Origin: Thamnaconus septentrionalis
Taxonomy: Eukaryota > Chordata > Actinopteri > Tetraodontiformes > Monacanthidae
Assembly: GCA_009823395.1 (NCBI GenBank)
Contig: CM020511.1
Coordinates: 18,597,001 to 18,661,000, forward strand
Reading direction: 5' to 3'
Length of the DNA: 64,000 nt
Below the pieces are notes generated by a model. The model was not told the DNA's origin. It ran no database searches and saw nothing but the letters and a program-made list of their open reading frames with translations. This document shows positions 1 to 21,200 of the stretch, in pieces. The first letter of the stretch is position 1, and the number at the start of each line of letters is the position of its first letter. Position numbers and translations under genes: made by a program.

Positions 1-584
1 TACATTGTGAGCCATCACAGTGTAACCATAGGTTCATCATTCAAAGATACTGCTATTAGAGTCATTGGTAGTCTTGGTGATTAGCAGTGCATTGATATTT
101 GGCATTATGTAAACATCTCAGTGTTTTACGACTAACTTCTTCATGCACTAACATTTCTAAAACAATCAAACGTATATAAACACGCTAGATGCAATACAGC
201 AACAAAAGGAAGTATTTAAACTGCCATGCAATAATACTCATTTTCATCTCTCACTCTTCAACAGACTCACACGCATTCACTCTTCATTCACTCTTCACAG
301 AAAAGCTTACAGAAACGATATCTCGGTTTATCATAGTGATTGTTACATGTAAAAAAAAATCTCTATAAAGCTTTTAAAATACAAAAAAATGTACAATATA
401 AGATAAAACTGCTATTTTTTGGCTAAAGTCACAATGATTTTTGGTACAAAATACACACATCTCTGTTTTGAAAGATATAAATAACACGTCTAAGAGAATA
501 CATTTGAACATTTGAAAACCTAACAATACAAGTCTTGGATGTACAACCAATTTTGTCACATGACCTTTGTGTGTGTGTGTGACC
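1..584 (-). other. AT-rich flank, probably esrp1 3' UTR of the distal terminal exon
   Basis: No coding exon is recognised. If the candidate distal exon ending at 585 is used, this stretch would be its 3' UTR on the minus strand. No AATAAA on the minus strand was found here, so the poly(A) site may lie outside the window. A short (GT) run sits at about 569-580. Confidence 0.35.
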
Positions 585-719
585 CTACAGCAGGGTCAGA
601 TCCAGGTACTGTCCCAACGGCTTGGTCATCAGAGCAGGGAGGGACATGAGAGGGGTGTCGCCTCCGCTGGACTGACCAATCAGACTGCTGCTCAGGAGAG
701 ACACTGTCTCCATGGGACT
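585..719 (-). CDS. esrp1: Candidate alternative last coding exon of esrp1
   Basis: On the minus strand a C-rich polypyrimidine tract ends in CTGCAG just before 719. From there 44 codons stay open to TAG at 587-585. The exon is entered in phase 0, the phase in which esrp1 exon 14 ends. The peptide starts SPMETVSLL and ends LGQYLDLTLL. Splicing exon 14 directly to this exon would replace the KEWVCI tail. Splicing exon 15 to it from the donor at 1647/1648 would make it 3' UTR. I do not recognise the peptide from a human isoform. It could also be the end of an unseen neighbouring minus-strand gene, but no upstream exon of such a gene is visible. Confidence 0.5.
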   Translation of the reverse strand, partial: SPMETVSLLSSSLIGQSSGGDTPLMSLPALMTKPLGQYLDLTLL

Positions 720-1668
720 CTGCAGGAGGTGGGTGGAGGGGAAGGTGGAGGGTCGGGTGGGGTGGAGGGAGGGACAAGAGGTGGAAGAATGTTTTACTTC
801 AACTACAACGACAGAAAACACCTCGACACCAGCACCAGACTGAACCCGTCACCACCACGTCCAAGTCTTTGGACCAATCATCTTCAATCTTGCAGGTCGG
901 CAACAACACCAATTGACCACTGACAAACCTGTGCAAAATGTTCACAATCTGAAGCTCCAACATGTCAATCTTTCGCTCCAAATGAGTGTGAATGTTTCTG
1001 TTGTGATTCAGTCGTGACCGATTCAACTTGAGTGTGCGGTTGAGAAGTTGTTGTACTCAAAAGTGAAAGTTATCACTGTCAAATCATCAATAGAAGCTCT
1101 ATCAGGCTACAGGGATCCTCCATATACATGGTTATAATCAGGCCACTTTGGAAGTAAGTCCTACTTAGGCCCAATATACGCTACTTAGCTGGGCTTACTA
1201 AACAGTCTTGCTCTTTTGTTTTGTTTTTTATTGCTAAACTACTTTAATATTTTAATTGCTACTTCTGGCAGGATTGTACAAAAGGTCAATCTACTCTTCT
1301 TCTGGTGGTAAGAAACCATAAATACCTTTTGCAGCAAAAGGATTTAATTAGCAAGAGGGGTTACGATCTCAAAGTTAATCAGAAATCAGAGAAAAATTCA
1401 AGACCAAACCCAAGATCTGAGAAAACCAAAGACCAGGAAACTTTCACCAAACCACTCAACCCAATTCAAGTCATATCAACTCTCGCTTTGAGCAGTTTGT
1501 CAAAAGTTACCTGTCAAGAGAAAAACAAAACAAAAAAAAACACTGCTTGCACTCCATGTTGATTGGTCACCCCTGATGAGCAGCCGCGACCCAAACCACA
1601 TCTAAACTAGAACCCCGACCCCCGCTGGGCCTCCGACCAATCCTTACCTGCCACCTGCCTCAGACACC
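720..1668 (-). other. esrp1 3' UTR or last intron
   Basis: Non-coding stretch between the KEWVCI stop codon and the candidate distal exon. A consensus donor CAG|GTAAGG lies on the minus strand with the last exon base at 1648. A minus-strand AATAAA is at 1232-1227, about 440 nt past the stop. The region can therefore be read as 3' UTR (poly(A) near 1210) or as an intron. Confidence 0.5.
1227..1232 (-). terminator. Possible poly(A) signal for the KEWVCI form of esrp1
   Basis: AATAAA on the minus strand (TTTATT on the plus strand), about 440 nt past the exon 15 stop codon. Not tested against transcripts. Confidence 0.35.
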
Positions 1669-10297
<8,629 letters not shown>

Positions 10298-12223
10298 ATG
10301 GCGGGGGACACCTCAACAGAGCTCCTTTTTATTGATACATTCAAACATCAAAATGCTGAGGTTGTTTTCCGAAATATTTTCATTCTCTTGTAAAAGTGAC
10401 TTATGAGCTATGCGCATGAAACACTTAAATATTGAACAGTTCGAATGATAATCCTCGCTTGGCAAGCCAACGGCGTTCGTTTGGCTACTGTTGCTAGTTG
10501 TTTTGTGGTTGATTCAATTTGCTGATTTGATTCTAATGCATGCTTACTGAATTTTGCCACGACTGTATTATGTCTGTATTTTGTTTGCGTTATCACTATA
10601 ATGATAATCGTGTTTTGCTACAGCACTTCATTCTTTTCGCATCCCAACGCAGATTATGTTCTTGTTTGCCAAGTGGTCGATGCTAACTCAAATGACGGTA
10701 CAGAAGTATCGCATGTGGTTTCTGTGCGATAGTTTGATTGAAATGTTTGTATTGTTATGCTGTAGTTGACCAACGTGGATGTGGTGCGTTTTCCATGCGG
10801 GGTACTAATCACGGAAGTCCGGGTCATTCCGCCTGGAATTAAGGCTCATAGCAACTTGCCTGACAGCAGAGCGTTTGGGTAAGAGCGTTGCAGTATAACT
10901 CCAATACGTCCTTCATACTATGTTCTGGCTCAAATGCAACGGAACTAACATCTTTTAAAAGGATATGTACATGAACACAATGTCTTTAACACAAATATTG
11001 TTCAAATCTTTATTTATTCTGATCAAGGACCACATCCGCTTCATCGTGTACCAAATGAAGCAGATGATAAACTTATTTTAGAAACCAATGATGATTATAA
11101 TAGATACATTTCAAACAATTACAATATATTGATGCTGTTTTCACAAAATTTTATTCACATCACTGCAGAACTGTGCAAAAACACAGTGTCTTAAGCAAAC
11201 ATGCTGCATCAACACCTATCTAGGAAGTACCAAATTGCTTCATTACACTTAAAAGTGTTAACTTGTTGTAAATATGCGTTTTATGAGTCTTTGCAATACA
11301 ATCTAATACATCTGTGGAGCTTCTGCAATGTACACATATAGAAGATTTTAGGGAATAGCAGGGATGTTAGGAGCTGAAAATGTTTAATATTTAACAGAAA
11401 TTATTTAAAATACTTATTCTTATCTAATAAGTATTATCTTAGTCTAAGATTAATAATAGCTGTATTATTTGGTTCTCTTATGTATGCAAACCAAGATCTT
11501 ACAAATATGTGCATGGCTAAATTAAACTAAATATCTTTGGCCTTTGTATGACATGCAATTGTATAGTTATATTTATGTCAGAGTCCTTGAATTTAAGTGA
11601 AGTAGATTACTCTACTGACATTTCTCAATGAGGAAACTCATGGTTACACATAACTCACATTTATTAAATGCATAAATCCATGATCACCTCAATACTCTGT
11701 GTATCTGTGTTTTCAGAGAAACATCTCCTCATGCCTTCCAGCTGGAGCTGTTCTTCAATAATCTCGCCAAACCCAACTGTGCCTCATTCCACAGACTGGG
11801 CAGGTATGGATAATTTTGCCAAACATGGTGCTCGTTGTGTCCCTCTACTATCTTAGACTCACCCGGAAAAACCCGTCTTGGTAGCACGAGGTCCGCTTTA
11901 AAGAGCGAGAGGGGTGTGTGTGCACGTAGTAGTAACCCAGCCATTCAGGTCTCTTTGTTCCAACAAACTGGTTTCTTCAGAAACTCGGCCCCACCCACAG
12001 AACTGCAGAAAGTGACACAAACATTCAGGGGTCCCTGTGAAATGGGGGAGAAGCAACATTTGTGGTTCAGATGTTTTTATGTTGTTGATGTTGTAACTAC
12101 ATGATAATTAAGGTGTTCAGAACAGCTTTTCCACAGTATAAACTTTGCCGGCAGATTGTATAAGAAAGTTGTTTTCAATTTCAGATACAACACACCCAAG
12201 TTATTATCTCTACAACAAAAAAA

Positions 12224-12277
<54 letters not shown>

Positions 12278-15200
12278 AAGAGAAGGCCTGTAGACTTTTA
12301 AAGTACTCAGTAGTATGAAAATAATAAACTTACTGCATCTACAGTTTACAGTTTAATGAGCTACACTTTTCATTTGCTGTGCGACCCTGTGCAAGTTTAG
12401 TCAGTGTGTACGGTGGCCCCAGGTCTCTGCTTGGATGTCTTGTTTCAAATCATTCGACATTTTTCTTCTTTTACCAGTATAATTGCATCATGTGTAACAT
12501 GTTTAAACATTCCACTGGAATGATACAGAATAACAGAATAATTTATTTGTAGTGCCTATAATTAGACAGTGGATCATGGAGAGCTGACTGGAGATGAATT
12601 AGAGAAGAGTTGAAGGCATAATGGATGAGATTTATTTGAAATAATAGTTATTGGGGTTTGCCATTGATATGTTAATTAAGGATTCAACTGAATGTTAAAA
12701 CATATGAAGTCATAATTTTACGAATGGGAACAGTAATCTCATGATGATTTACACCTCTATGTATTTGCAGAGTGTTTTGAGTTGTGTGTTTTAATCAAAT
12801 ACATTTTTGTTCTGCCCTCAGTCTGGAATATGACGAGAACAAATCCATTGTGTTCAGACCGAGTGGGAAAGTGAGTCTTCATAACCAGTATTTGTTTGTC
12901 AAACTGTAAACATCTAGAAAATGCACAAATTAATTGACATTATTTATTCCAAACAGATAAACACAAATGGTTTAGTGCTACGTGGCTGGTACACAAGTTT
13001 GACTCTAGCAGTGTACGGGACCGCGGAGCGCCCACATGGACATGATCAGAGCTCACCCCCTCCCCCACCACCCCCACCGCCACAACAACCCAGCGGGCCC
13101 AAGAGGATCATTAAACAAGGTGGGCATCTTTAAAAAATAATAACAATGATAATAATAATAATGAAACCCTCAATGTCACACCCAGATCCTGAAACTCGAA
13201 TCTGAAAAACTCTAAAGCAGCCCCCCAATAATTGTACTTATCATACTGTTCATCTGTTTCCAGACTGGGAGAAAGATGACCAGTACAATGGCAGCCCACC
13301 CAGGCCGGCCCCTAGAGGGCCTCGTACGCCACCTGGACCTCCGCCCCCAGATGATGACGATGAGGAGCAGGTTCCGGTGACGGGTCAGAATTTGTTTTGT
13401 CTTTTTCTTTTTGCAATTGTATCTTGAGAATATTCCCCTTATTTCTGCATTGAATTTCGCACGTAGAGCACCGCAGAGCACGGAATGTCCCTTTTAGCAG
13501 GTTATACATCCTCAACATGCCCGCACATGTTGATTATTAAAATGTAACAAAACCAGCAATAGCTAGTGGCTGCCTGCCAAACCTGCTCCTGGCTATATTT
13601 GACATTTTATTTTATTTTATTTACTTATTTATTTCGAACATGTAAAGAATTCATATGAGACTATAAAAAAACACGTCCATCAGAACTTCATACATTTTAG
13701 GTGGCATAGCAATACATTCCACATGGACGTACTTGATGAATTTGTCTTCCATGTCTGCAGTGGGCGTGGTGAAGGACGAGCCGTGTGCGAAGCGGGACGA
13801 CTACCTGGAGGCCGTGTCACCCGAGAGATCGCTGCCTGCCGACGAAGCGTACTCTGACGCCGAGCAGGAGGAAGAGGGCGACGAGGAAGAAGAGGAGGAG
13901 CAGGACGAGGAGGAAGACGCACGGACCGAGGGCAGCGCTCCTGAAGAGGACGAGGAAGAAGAGGAGGAAGATGAGGGTGAGGACGAGGAAGAGGAGTTGG
14001 AGGAAGGTAGGGGAGTTATTCCGTGGGAGTAGGACAGTCTGCAAGTCCCAAATGGATGTCCGCCCCTCTCCACATCCCCGGGCAGCGTCCATTTGGGACC
14101 GAGTGGCGGGAGAGTGTGTGTGCGCTCTGTCATGCTGCCGCAAACCAACAACCGCTGGATGCTGTCGACTTATGAGCAACATCCATAAGCTCCTGGGAGT
14201 TCCGCCTCACACATCACCATAGCCGTGGCTGACGCTTGTGTTGTGGTCACAAACTGCATGTCAAACTCACCCTGCATGGCAGGAAGCGTGTGGTACAGTT
14301 GGCCAGTGTGTGTGTGTGTTTTCTGGCGGTGGAGCAAGGTGATATAAAAAGTTGCTGCCTCCTCCATTTTCACCACTCCATATTTCATCAAAGTTGGCAA
14401 AACTTGTGGCTGACGTATTAAAAACGGCATGTCTTTTTTTTGACTCATGTGTCTAGGCGATGATGGCTACGAGCAGATTTCTAGTGACGAGGACGACCTG
14501 GACAACGGCAACTTCAAGCTGCCCTCCTTCGACATTGATTACACACCAGAAGACCTGGCATCCGTCCCGCCGGTCCAGTACGACCCGTACGAGCGGGAGC
14601 TCAGGCCCTTGCTGTACTTCGCGCCCCCGTACAAAACTCATTTTGATATCCAGTTTGAGAAAGCCAGCATGGAGGAGCCCAGGGACCCAGGGGGAACAGA
14701 GGGACAGGCTGCTGGCGAGGAGGCCGAGACGGAGGACGGGGCCGTCGCGCGGCTCAAAGAGCTCCTTGACAGCATCGGTGATGACAGAGACGTGGGCTGG
14801 GTGTCGGCTCTGGAGGAGGTGCCCGGGCTCCTGGCCAGAGGGTTGGCTTGTTTAATCAAGCAAGGAGAGAAGGAGGCAGAGGACCTCGTCGGGGTTTACA
14901 CCCGCTGGGCTCTCCAGGCTCTGAGCATGGAGGTGGCCCTCACGCAGCCCATCGCCCTCAACCTCAGACAGTTGAAAGCCGGCGCCAAGCTGGTGTCCTG
15001 CCTGGCCGAGTGCCCGCAGGGCCTCGCAGCGCTGCTGCGTGAGGGTGCCCTCGACGTGCTGCTCGAGCTGCTGAACATGGACCACGTGTCCTCCACCCTG
15101 AAGCTGAGCATCCTGAGAGCGCTGGGCTCTCTGATCAACGCCCCCGCTGGTGTGGAGGCCTTTGTTCACGCAAAGGAGTCGGAGAAGAGCGGCTATCAGG

Positions 15201-18200
15201 TAACTGGACACTGGAGCTGAAGAACTAGTGTTGCTATTTATTACTATTATTATTATTATTTCCTGAGCATTTTTTTAGCATCTATATTCACATAAAGATT
15301 AGCTCCTTTTGTAGTTAGCCACTGGTAAGCTATGATAGGCTAGTTTAATAGTACCTGCTACTAAGTCTAACTGGCCTTTTAAAAACATTTCTTCCAACTT
15401 GCTTGCATTCTTCACTTGACTCTAACAGGAGTTCTGTGCTTTTGCAGCGTTTTGTGCAGTTGTTCCTGCGCGAAGAGACGGTGAGGGTGATCACGGCGGG
15501 CAACGCCATTTTACAGAAGAGCCACATGTTTGAGGTCCTGCTGGACCTGCAGAATTCAGCTGCAGCAGCGGCGGCGGCGGCAGCGGCAACAGCAGCGACC
15601 GAATCACAGCAGGTTGGCCTCCATATGAACAAATACACAAAGTTACACACAGTGCCAGAGAGGCAACACCAGGGTAGGGATGAGATGAGATGGATGGAGT
15701 GATTTGGTGACCCACCTCATAGGAGAAAAAAATATACCATGGGATAAGTAGAAAACATGTGCTATAATGTCAATTGTAAATTAACTAAAGCGTTTGAACA
15801 AAGCCTCGCGGTATTTAGCTCTTTGTTGAAATTACACCTAAAACCCGGAAAGCAATGGATGAAATGCAGCTATTTTGTGACTTACTTACTATTAATATAA
15901 TTTCTTCATGTTCGCCGGTCCAGATTGAAAAGCTTAAAGGGCCGCATATGGCCCCCGGGCCTCAGTTTGCCCATGTCTGGGTTACACTGAGATGAGATAC
16001 ATCAACATTTTAATGTCCTCAGGAGGAGGCGGAGGACGCTGAGTGCCCCATGGAGGAGGAGCCGTCAATGAGCTCCATCCACCTGAGTGAGGCGGAGCTG
16101 GACAGACTGACTGGGGTCCTGGAAGAGTTGCACCACCTGCTGGAGACGGCCCCCTACTGCATGGTGCAGCCCCCTGGGAAGGCGTTCCCCACCTCGGCCC
16201 GAATCACGGGGCCACAGGAGCGGGATGATCCGTACCCGACACTGTACAGGTATCCGATTCTGACGACTAACCCGACAAATGGCAGCTCAGAGGCTCCTCC
16301 CTCTGATCTTCGACCGCCCACCGTGACTCTTCATCCCCTCCAGGTACATGCACGCCGCGCACCTCCTGGAGAGCACAGCGGCGCTCCTGACGGCTGCCGC
16401 CGCATCAGGCCACCTTGGCCTCACCCTGGCCGTGAAGGAGCTCCTGCGCTTCCTGTCGCTCACGCAGTCGGGCCTGCTCTTCCTCCTCGCCCAGCCCGGC
16501 CCCACCAACCTGCTGCTGCGCCTCATGGCGTCCGTGGCCGAGGCGGCCGAGGGCGAGGATGCCACGTTCGCCGGCGGTGAAGCGGCGCTCAGCGGCCCGA
16601 GCTTCGGCGAGGAGGGCTTCGGCGTGTGGCTGCTGCAGGCGCTGCACGCCCTGCAGGCTGTGTCCGAGCTCATGAACCACGTGTCGGCCGCGGCGGACGG
16701 AGGAGCCGGGCTGGAAGACGGCGACAACACGGAGGTGCTGGCCATGCTGCACGCGCTCTACCTGATGACCTTCACGCAGACGGGCCGCAGCGCCGTGGCG
16801 CACGTTTTCAGCCTGGACAACAACCTGTCCTGTCTGGTCACTCTGCTTCAGCACCACAGCAAGGACGGACAGGGGTACAGGCAACCCAGCCATCCAATCC
16901 AGCTCTGTGTCTCTTTGCATGTATTTTTGGGGACCTCATCTGTAAGTTGTTCTGCTCTGTCTTTTGCAGTGAGGCCAAAACGCGTAAAGCCGTGACGTAC
17001 AACTACGCCTGCATGCTGGTGCTGCTGGTGGTGCAGAGCTCCAATGAGCTGCGGATGATGGAGCAATATGCTGCCCCTCTACTCGCCCTTGCCAAGGCTG
17101 ATGAGACCAATGCCAAGTTGCAGGGTGATTATTAATGCCACATTAAAAAAAAAAAAAATGTTTTGTACATTGAAAGTTTTAGGCCGTGTATGTTTTTTTG
17201 CTGAATTGATTAGAACCTTTCCTCTGACTTTAGAGCTGAGCAAGTGGCTGGAGCCTCTGGAAAAAGTCCGATTTGAGATTGGCAGCATTTCTACACTCGT
17301 AGACTACATTAAACAGGTACAGACCTGCTGGTCTTTATACATTTTCCTTTACTTTTTCTGCTATTTTATATTTTTTAGATCAAGGTTGTAAAAAAAATAT
17401 TCTAGGTCTACACTTTTAAAAAAAAAAAAATCACAACAGGGTTTTGTAAGCACAAAACTAAATAAATGCAGAACTTTTTAAATGACTGTGCTATACATTA
17501 AATGCATGATATATTTTTTCAGTCTCATTCAGTGGTATTCCATTAGTATTAATAAACTTTACAAAATCATAGTATATAGATATCCCTGTCCAGTCCACCA
17601 ACATTGACTGCGCTCTCAAATTCAACGTCTTTGTTTCATCGATAGTTGAATTAAATAGATGCCTGTTTCATTTTAATCCTAAAGAAAACCAAGACTATGT
17701 TTCAATATGACGTGATGAGCTACCCCGCATCTGCAAGAACAACACAGAAATCTTTATGTATTTTCTGTATGTCCTAAACAATTAGCCCTGCTGATTTATA
17801 GTTAATCTCATTGGAATGTTGAGCATCAGTAACCGGTCTGAACCAGTTCTGGTGCATGTTTGAGATGAGTTGAGCCTCTAGGCAACTGTTTTCAGTTTTT
17901 GTTTTTTTTCACTTTTTAATTATGTTGTCTCTTGACGTCAGAATGTGGAGAATGTGTTGACTCCTGATGGAACCGGACTAGTCAGCGCTCTCAGGGTCCT
18001 TTGTCACATTGCCTGCCCCCCACCTGCTGTGGAAGGTAAAGAAGTACCAAAAATCTCAGATCAGTCAAAAAATTTTGCTGAAAGTTTTTTGTTCAATATT
18101 AATTAATATAAAAGACAGTCCTTATATTTGCTCACAATTAGTTATTTACCACAGTTGACTTACACACACACGTTGGTATGTCGGGTAAAATGAATGGATT

Positions 18201-21200
18201 TCCTATCCAACAGCTTCTTCTATTCCTATTTTGTTGCCATAGTGTTGAATGAATGCGTAAAGTTTCTCCTGTCTCCCCCCCCCAACAGGTCAGCAAAGAG
18301 ATCTCAAGTGGAGTCTCGCGGGGGTCCAGCTGTTCTCCAGCGAGGGTCTCGACACGTGCGTGCGCATCCTGCAGAAGGTGTGCGGCGTGTTGCTGCAGCC
18401 GTGGCGCGTGCACGGACACATGGGCCCCACGCCTCTGCGCTGCATGATCCTCAGCGTGTGCATCGGCACGCTGCGGCTGCTGCGCGCCATGCTGACGGAG
18501 CTGCTGCGCGGCGGCGCCTTCCAGTTCCGGGACACCCGCGTGGCCAACGTGTTGGTGACGCTGCACATGATAGTTTGCTCCATCCCCGCGTCGGGCCGTC
18601 TGGACGGAGAGGAGATGCGAATGCAGGCGCTCATCGTGGACGTGCTGCTCACCTTCACGCAGGGCGTTAACGAGGAGGTGCGTGTCAAAGCCATTTTTCA
18701 GAAGGAATTGTTGCGCCAAACGTTGCCAAAAGTTTATGGAAGAGGAAGTGTGATAACTGAGGATGATGAGGGATAAATCTTTCAATAGAATAGTATTGTT
18801 ATATTGCAGTTAACTTAGTATATGGTATATATTTAAGGGGATAGTTATGTAGTATGTATGTGTATATATTATGTATATCTGCATAGTATTTGCATATATA
18901 TTATACTTTATCTTGTTATATTATGTAATATTGCGTTATATAATATTTATATTTATAAAGATATGTATATGTATATATTTTATTTTTATAATTATATGTT
19001 TCTTTAGATATGTATGTAGTGTATGTTATATATTATAACGGTTATACAAACTGAAGAATAGTTAAAGAAGCGGTAGTTTTTTAATTCTTCCTACTCCTTT
19101 TTCGAACTATGTGCAGTGTTTTGTCATGTTGTTACTTTTTTTTTTCTTTTGTATGTACAAATAGTTACATATTTTATACATGCTCGAAATACATGTGTTC
19201 AGTCAGTTTATTCAGTAAACGGTCAGTGCTGTGTGTGTGTGTGTCCGATGGCAGGTGACTCACACGGAGGAGACCTTGGCCAACAACACCTGGTCTCTGA
19301 TGCTGAAGGAGGTGCTGTGCTCGCTGCTCAAAGCTCCTGAAGGCCTGTTCTCAGGGCTCACGCTGCTGTCCGAGCTCCTGCCTCTTCCGCTGCCCATACA
19401 GAGCACTCGGGTACCTCAGTCTACTCTTCTGGTTGCAACGTATCATTGAAGAAAGGGAAATGAAAACGTCATTTGACCTTCGTCCACCAGGTGATGTCAG
19501 TCCAGGACGTGGCCGTGGCCTTAAACACCAGGAAGCTGTGGAGCATGCACCTCCGGGCACAGTCGAAAATGTTCTCCGAGTCGCTGAGGTGTGTGTGCGC
19601 CACCAGCTGTCCGCCCCTCATGGCCATGCTGAGAAGAATGTGCGTTCAGCTGGCAGACCTGTCCTCGCCCACGGCCACGCTCATCATGAAGACACCTCTG
19701 GAGCTGCTGTCCGAGGAGCTTCAGTTGTGAGTGAACTGCGCTCACTGCTCCGTCCGTCCGTCTGTCTGTCGGTTTGTTTGTTTGTTGGTTCTAAAAGGTC
19801 TCCTCCTGACTTGCAGGCCTGAGGGGAAGGCGGTGTGCTGGGGCCAGGTGCTGCGCTTACTCTCCCTGGTGGACACTCTGGTGTCGCAGAAGGCTTGTAA
19901 GGTGGCAGTGCTGCACCTGCTCTCAGGCTCCGTCGCCGGAGATGAGCAGCTGGCCGAGCTGTTCCCCTCGCTGCTCTCCCTGCTGGTTCCCCCCACTGAC
20001 CACTCCATACAGCAGCAACAGTGCAGCGAACTAGTGGGGACCATATTGCAGTCACTCTGTGACCAGGTGAGAAGGGTTAATGCAAACATAGAAACAGCCA
20101 TGAAAGGAGCCCTGGAGGCTCAAACCTTTTTCATCTTCTTCTCCATCTTGGTTTCACTCTTCACTAGGATATTTCCCTGGTGGTGTCTCCGCCTGGTGAA
20201 AGCTGCGTGTCAGAGGTTGAGCAGTTGACCAATTCGCTGCCGGGCCGAGAGATGCTGTCTGCAGTCTGCAAGGGCTTTTTGGATGTTTTGGAGAATTCAG
20301 AGAGCAGCGTCCCTCTGCTTCTCACCTCCATCAGGACTCTCACATTCCTCACCGAGCACGAATACGGACTGTACCACTTGAAAGTGTAAATATCACTGCA
20401 CCTTTCAACTTCTTAGTTTTGTAGTTTTTTCCTGCTGAGATTTTGAATGTGTTGAAATTTTGTTTCAGTGCTCTGAAGAAACATGGAGCAGGATTGTTCT
20501 CAATGTTGAAGAGGCTCATCTCTTCCTTCAGCAAGGACTCGGCCGATCTGCTCTCAGCGCTGCTCGACTTTCTAAGGCAGATATTCAGCAGTGAACCCAT
20601 GGTAACTTCATTGTGTTATAACAATTCAAACTATGGTATTTCATCACTAGCCATGTAAACACAATATAGATAGTCAAAGTTGTTGAAAATAAGTTGTAAA
20701 CGGTTCTAAGTATCCTTTTTTAGGTTGTCCTTCTTGCATTCATCATGCAAAATACCATAATTACAGATGGTAGGGAGGACATACAAAAGAAGAAAAATGC
20801 ATTGAAAATGTAGGCGTTGAATTCATTATAGTGTTTTTAAAAAAATTTGGGTCTGTCTTTTACTCCAGTGTGTTGATGAGGGTCAAGGGTCTGGTGAGGA
20901 CGCAGCCTTCCCGGCGACACGGTTACTGTCAGGCTCCGAGATGAAAGCTCTGCTGCAGTGGGAAGATGCAGAGTCTCATCCAATTCTTGCTTTGGAGAAG
21001 CAGATCACGGTACACATTAAAGAGTCTTAAAAATAATGAAGGAAGTTTGATGCTCTGAGGCAAAGGTGTGACCTCTCCTAATCCATACGTGTTTTTCTCC
21101 TAGAAACTGTGTAAGGAGGACGACTCATTGGAGCCCGTGTTGGAGACTGTCATTGTGCTGAGGCAGATGCTCGAGTCCGCCACAGATGCACCTGCACCAG

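Noticed and set aside
1305..1562. 85-codon plus-strand open frame rich in Lys/Asn
   Set aside because: AT-rich chance frame in the esrp1 3' region with no recognised domain.
13801..14182. Antisense open frames rich in Ser or Leu/Val
   Set aside because: Shadows of the acidic GAG/GAC-rich virma exon 7.
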